Of a stretch of 6,137 nt of DNA, positions 6,137-6,137 are shown piece after piece (the stretch's first letter is position 1; each line of letters begins with the position of its first letter). This DNA comes from Spirochaeta sp. (GTDB taxonomy: Bacteria > Spirochaetota > Spirochaetia > DSM-27196 > Alkalispirochaetaceae): positions 1-6,137 of the forward strand of contig SKHA01000002.1 in NCBI GenBank assembly GCA_007117185.1, in the 5' to 3' direction. A model generated the notes under the pieces. It saw only the letters and a list, made by a program, of their open reading frames with translations, had not been told where the DNA came from and did no database searches. The translations under genes were made by a program, and so were the position numbers.

Positions 6137-6137
6137 C

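Noticed and set aside
5967..6137. Mobile-element attachment site at tRNA-Cys
   Set aside because: No repeat of the tRNA 3' end and no integrase-like sequence is visible in the window. Only a bare tRNA gene with its own terminator can be shown.

Overview
The window is GC-rich bacterial DNA. Hand-counted 60-base lines run at about 63-70% GC over most of the large gene and about 50-60% near and inside the following housekeeping gene. The organism cannot be fixed from this sequence. The YD-repeat protein style and the Ndk N-terminus (KPGV followed by QRR, instead of the common KPDGV and QRG) make me lean weakly towards a free-living spirochaete such as the Spirochaeta/Alkalispirochaeta group. That is an impression from memory, not a search result.

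Region 1 (bases 2-5416, + strand) is one very large open frame that enters from the left edge: 1804 codons are visible and the N-terminus is missing. It is an RHS/YD-repeat protein, an architecture known from polymorphic toxins and wall- or surface-associated proteins. In order it has a Gly/Asp/Asn/Ser tandem-repeat linker, helical coiled-coil segments, a DUF6531-like opening strand region, an unusual helical insertion of about 137 residues, about 1000 residues of YD repeats, a divergent RHS core ending in DQDGL, and a 189-residue C-terminal domain. I read that last domain as a C39-like (papain-fold) cysteine peptidase. Its candidate triad is Cys1649, His1757 and Asp1774, counting the codon at base 2 as residue 1. 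Only two cysteines occur in the visible 1804 residues, and both lie in this domain. No immunity gene follows.

Region 2 (bases 5417-5917) is a 48-base gap holding a good sigma70-type promoter, then ndk (nucleoside diphosphate kinase). The promoter geometry puts transcription start on or next to the ndk ATG, so the mRNA may be leaderless.

Region 3 (bases 5918-6083) is a compact stable-RNA unit: a near-consensus promoter, a tRNA-Cys (GCA) gene without encoded CCA, and a strong intrinsic terminator. A convergent gene on the - strand probably ends inside the terminator hairpin at base 6056 and runs off the right edge.

The RHS gene and the ndk/tRNA-Cys pair show no functional link. The layout looks like a large, modular surface or secreted protein gene placed directly against housekeeping genes. 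The most interesting element is the orphan peptidase-like tip on an RHS shell with a non-standard helical insertion.
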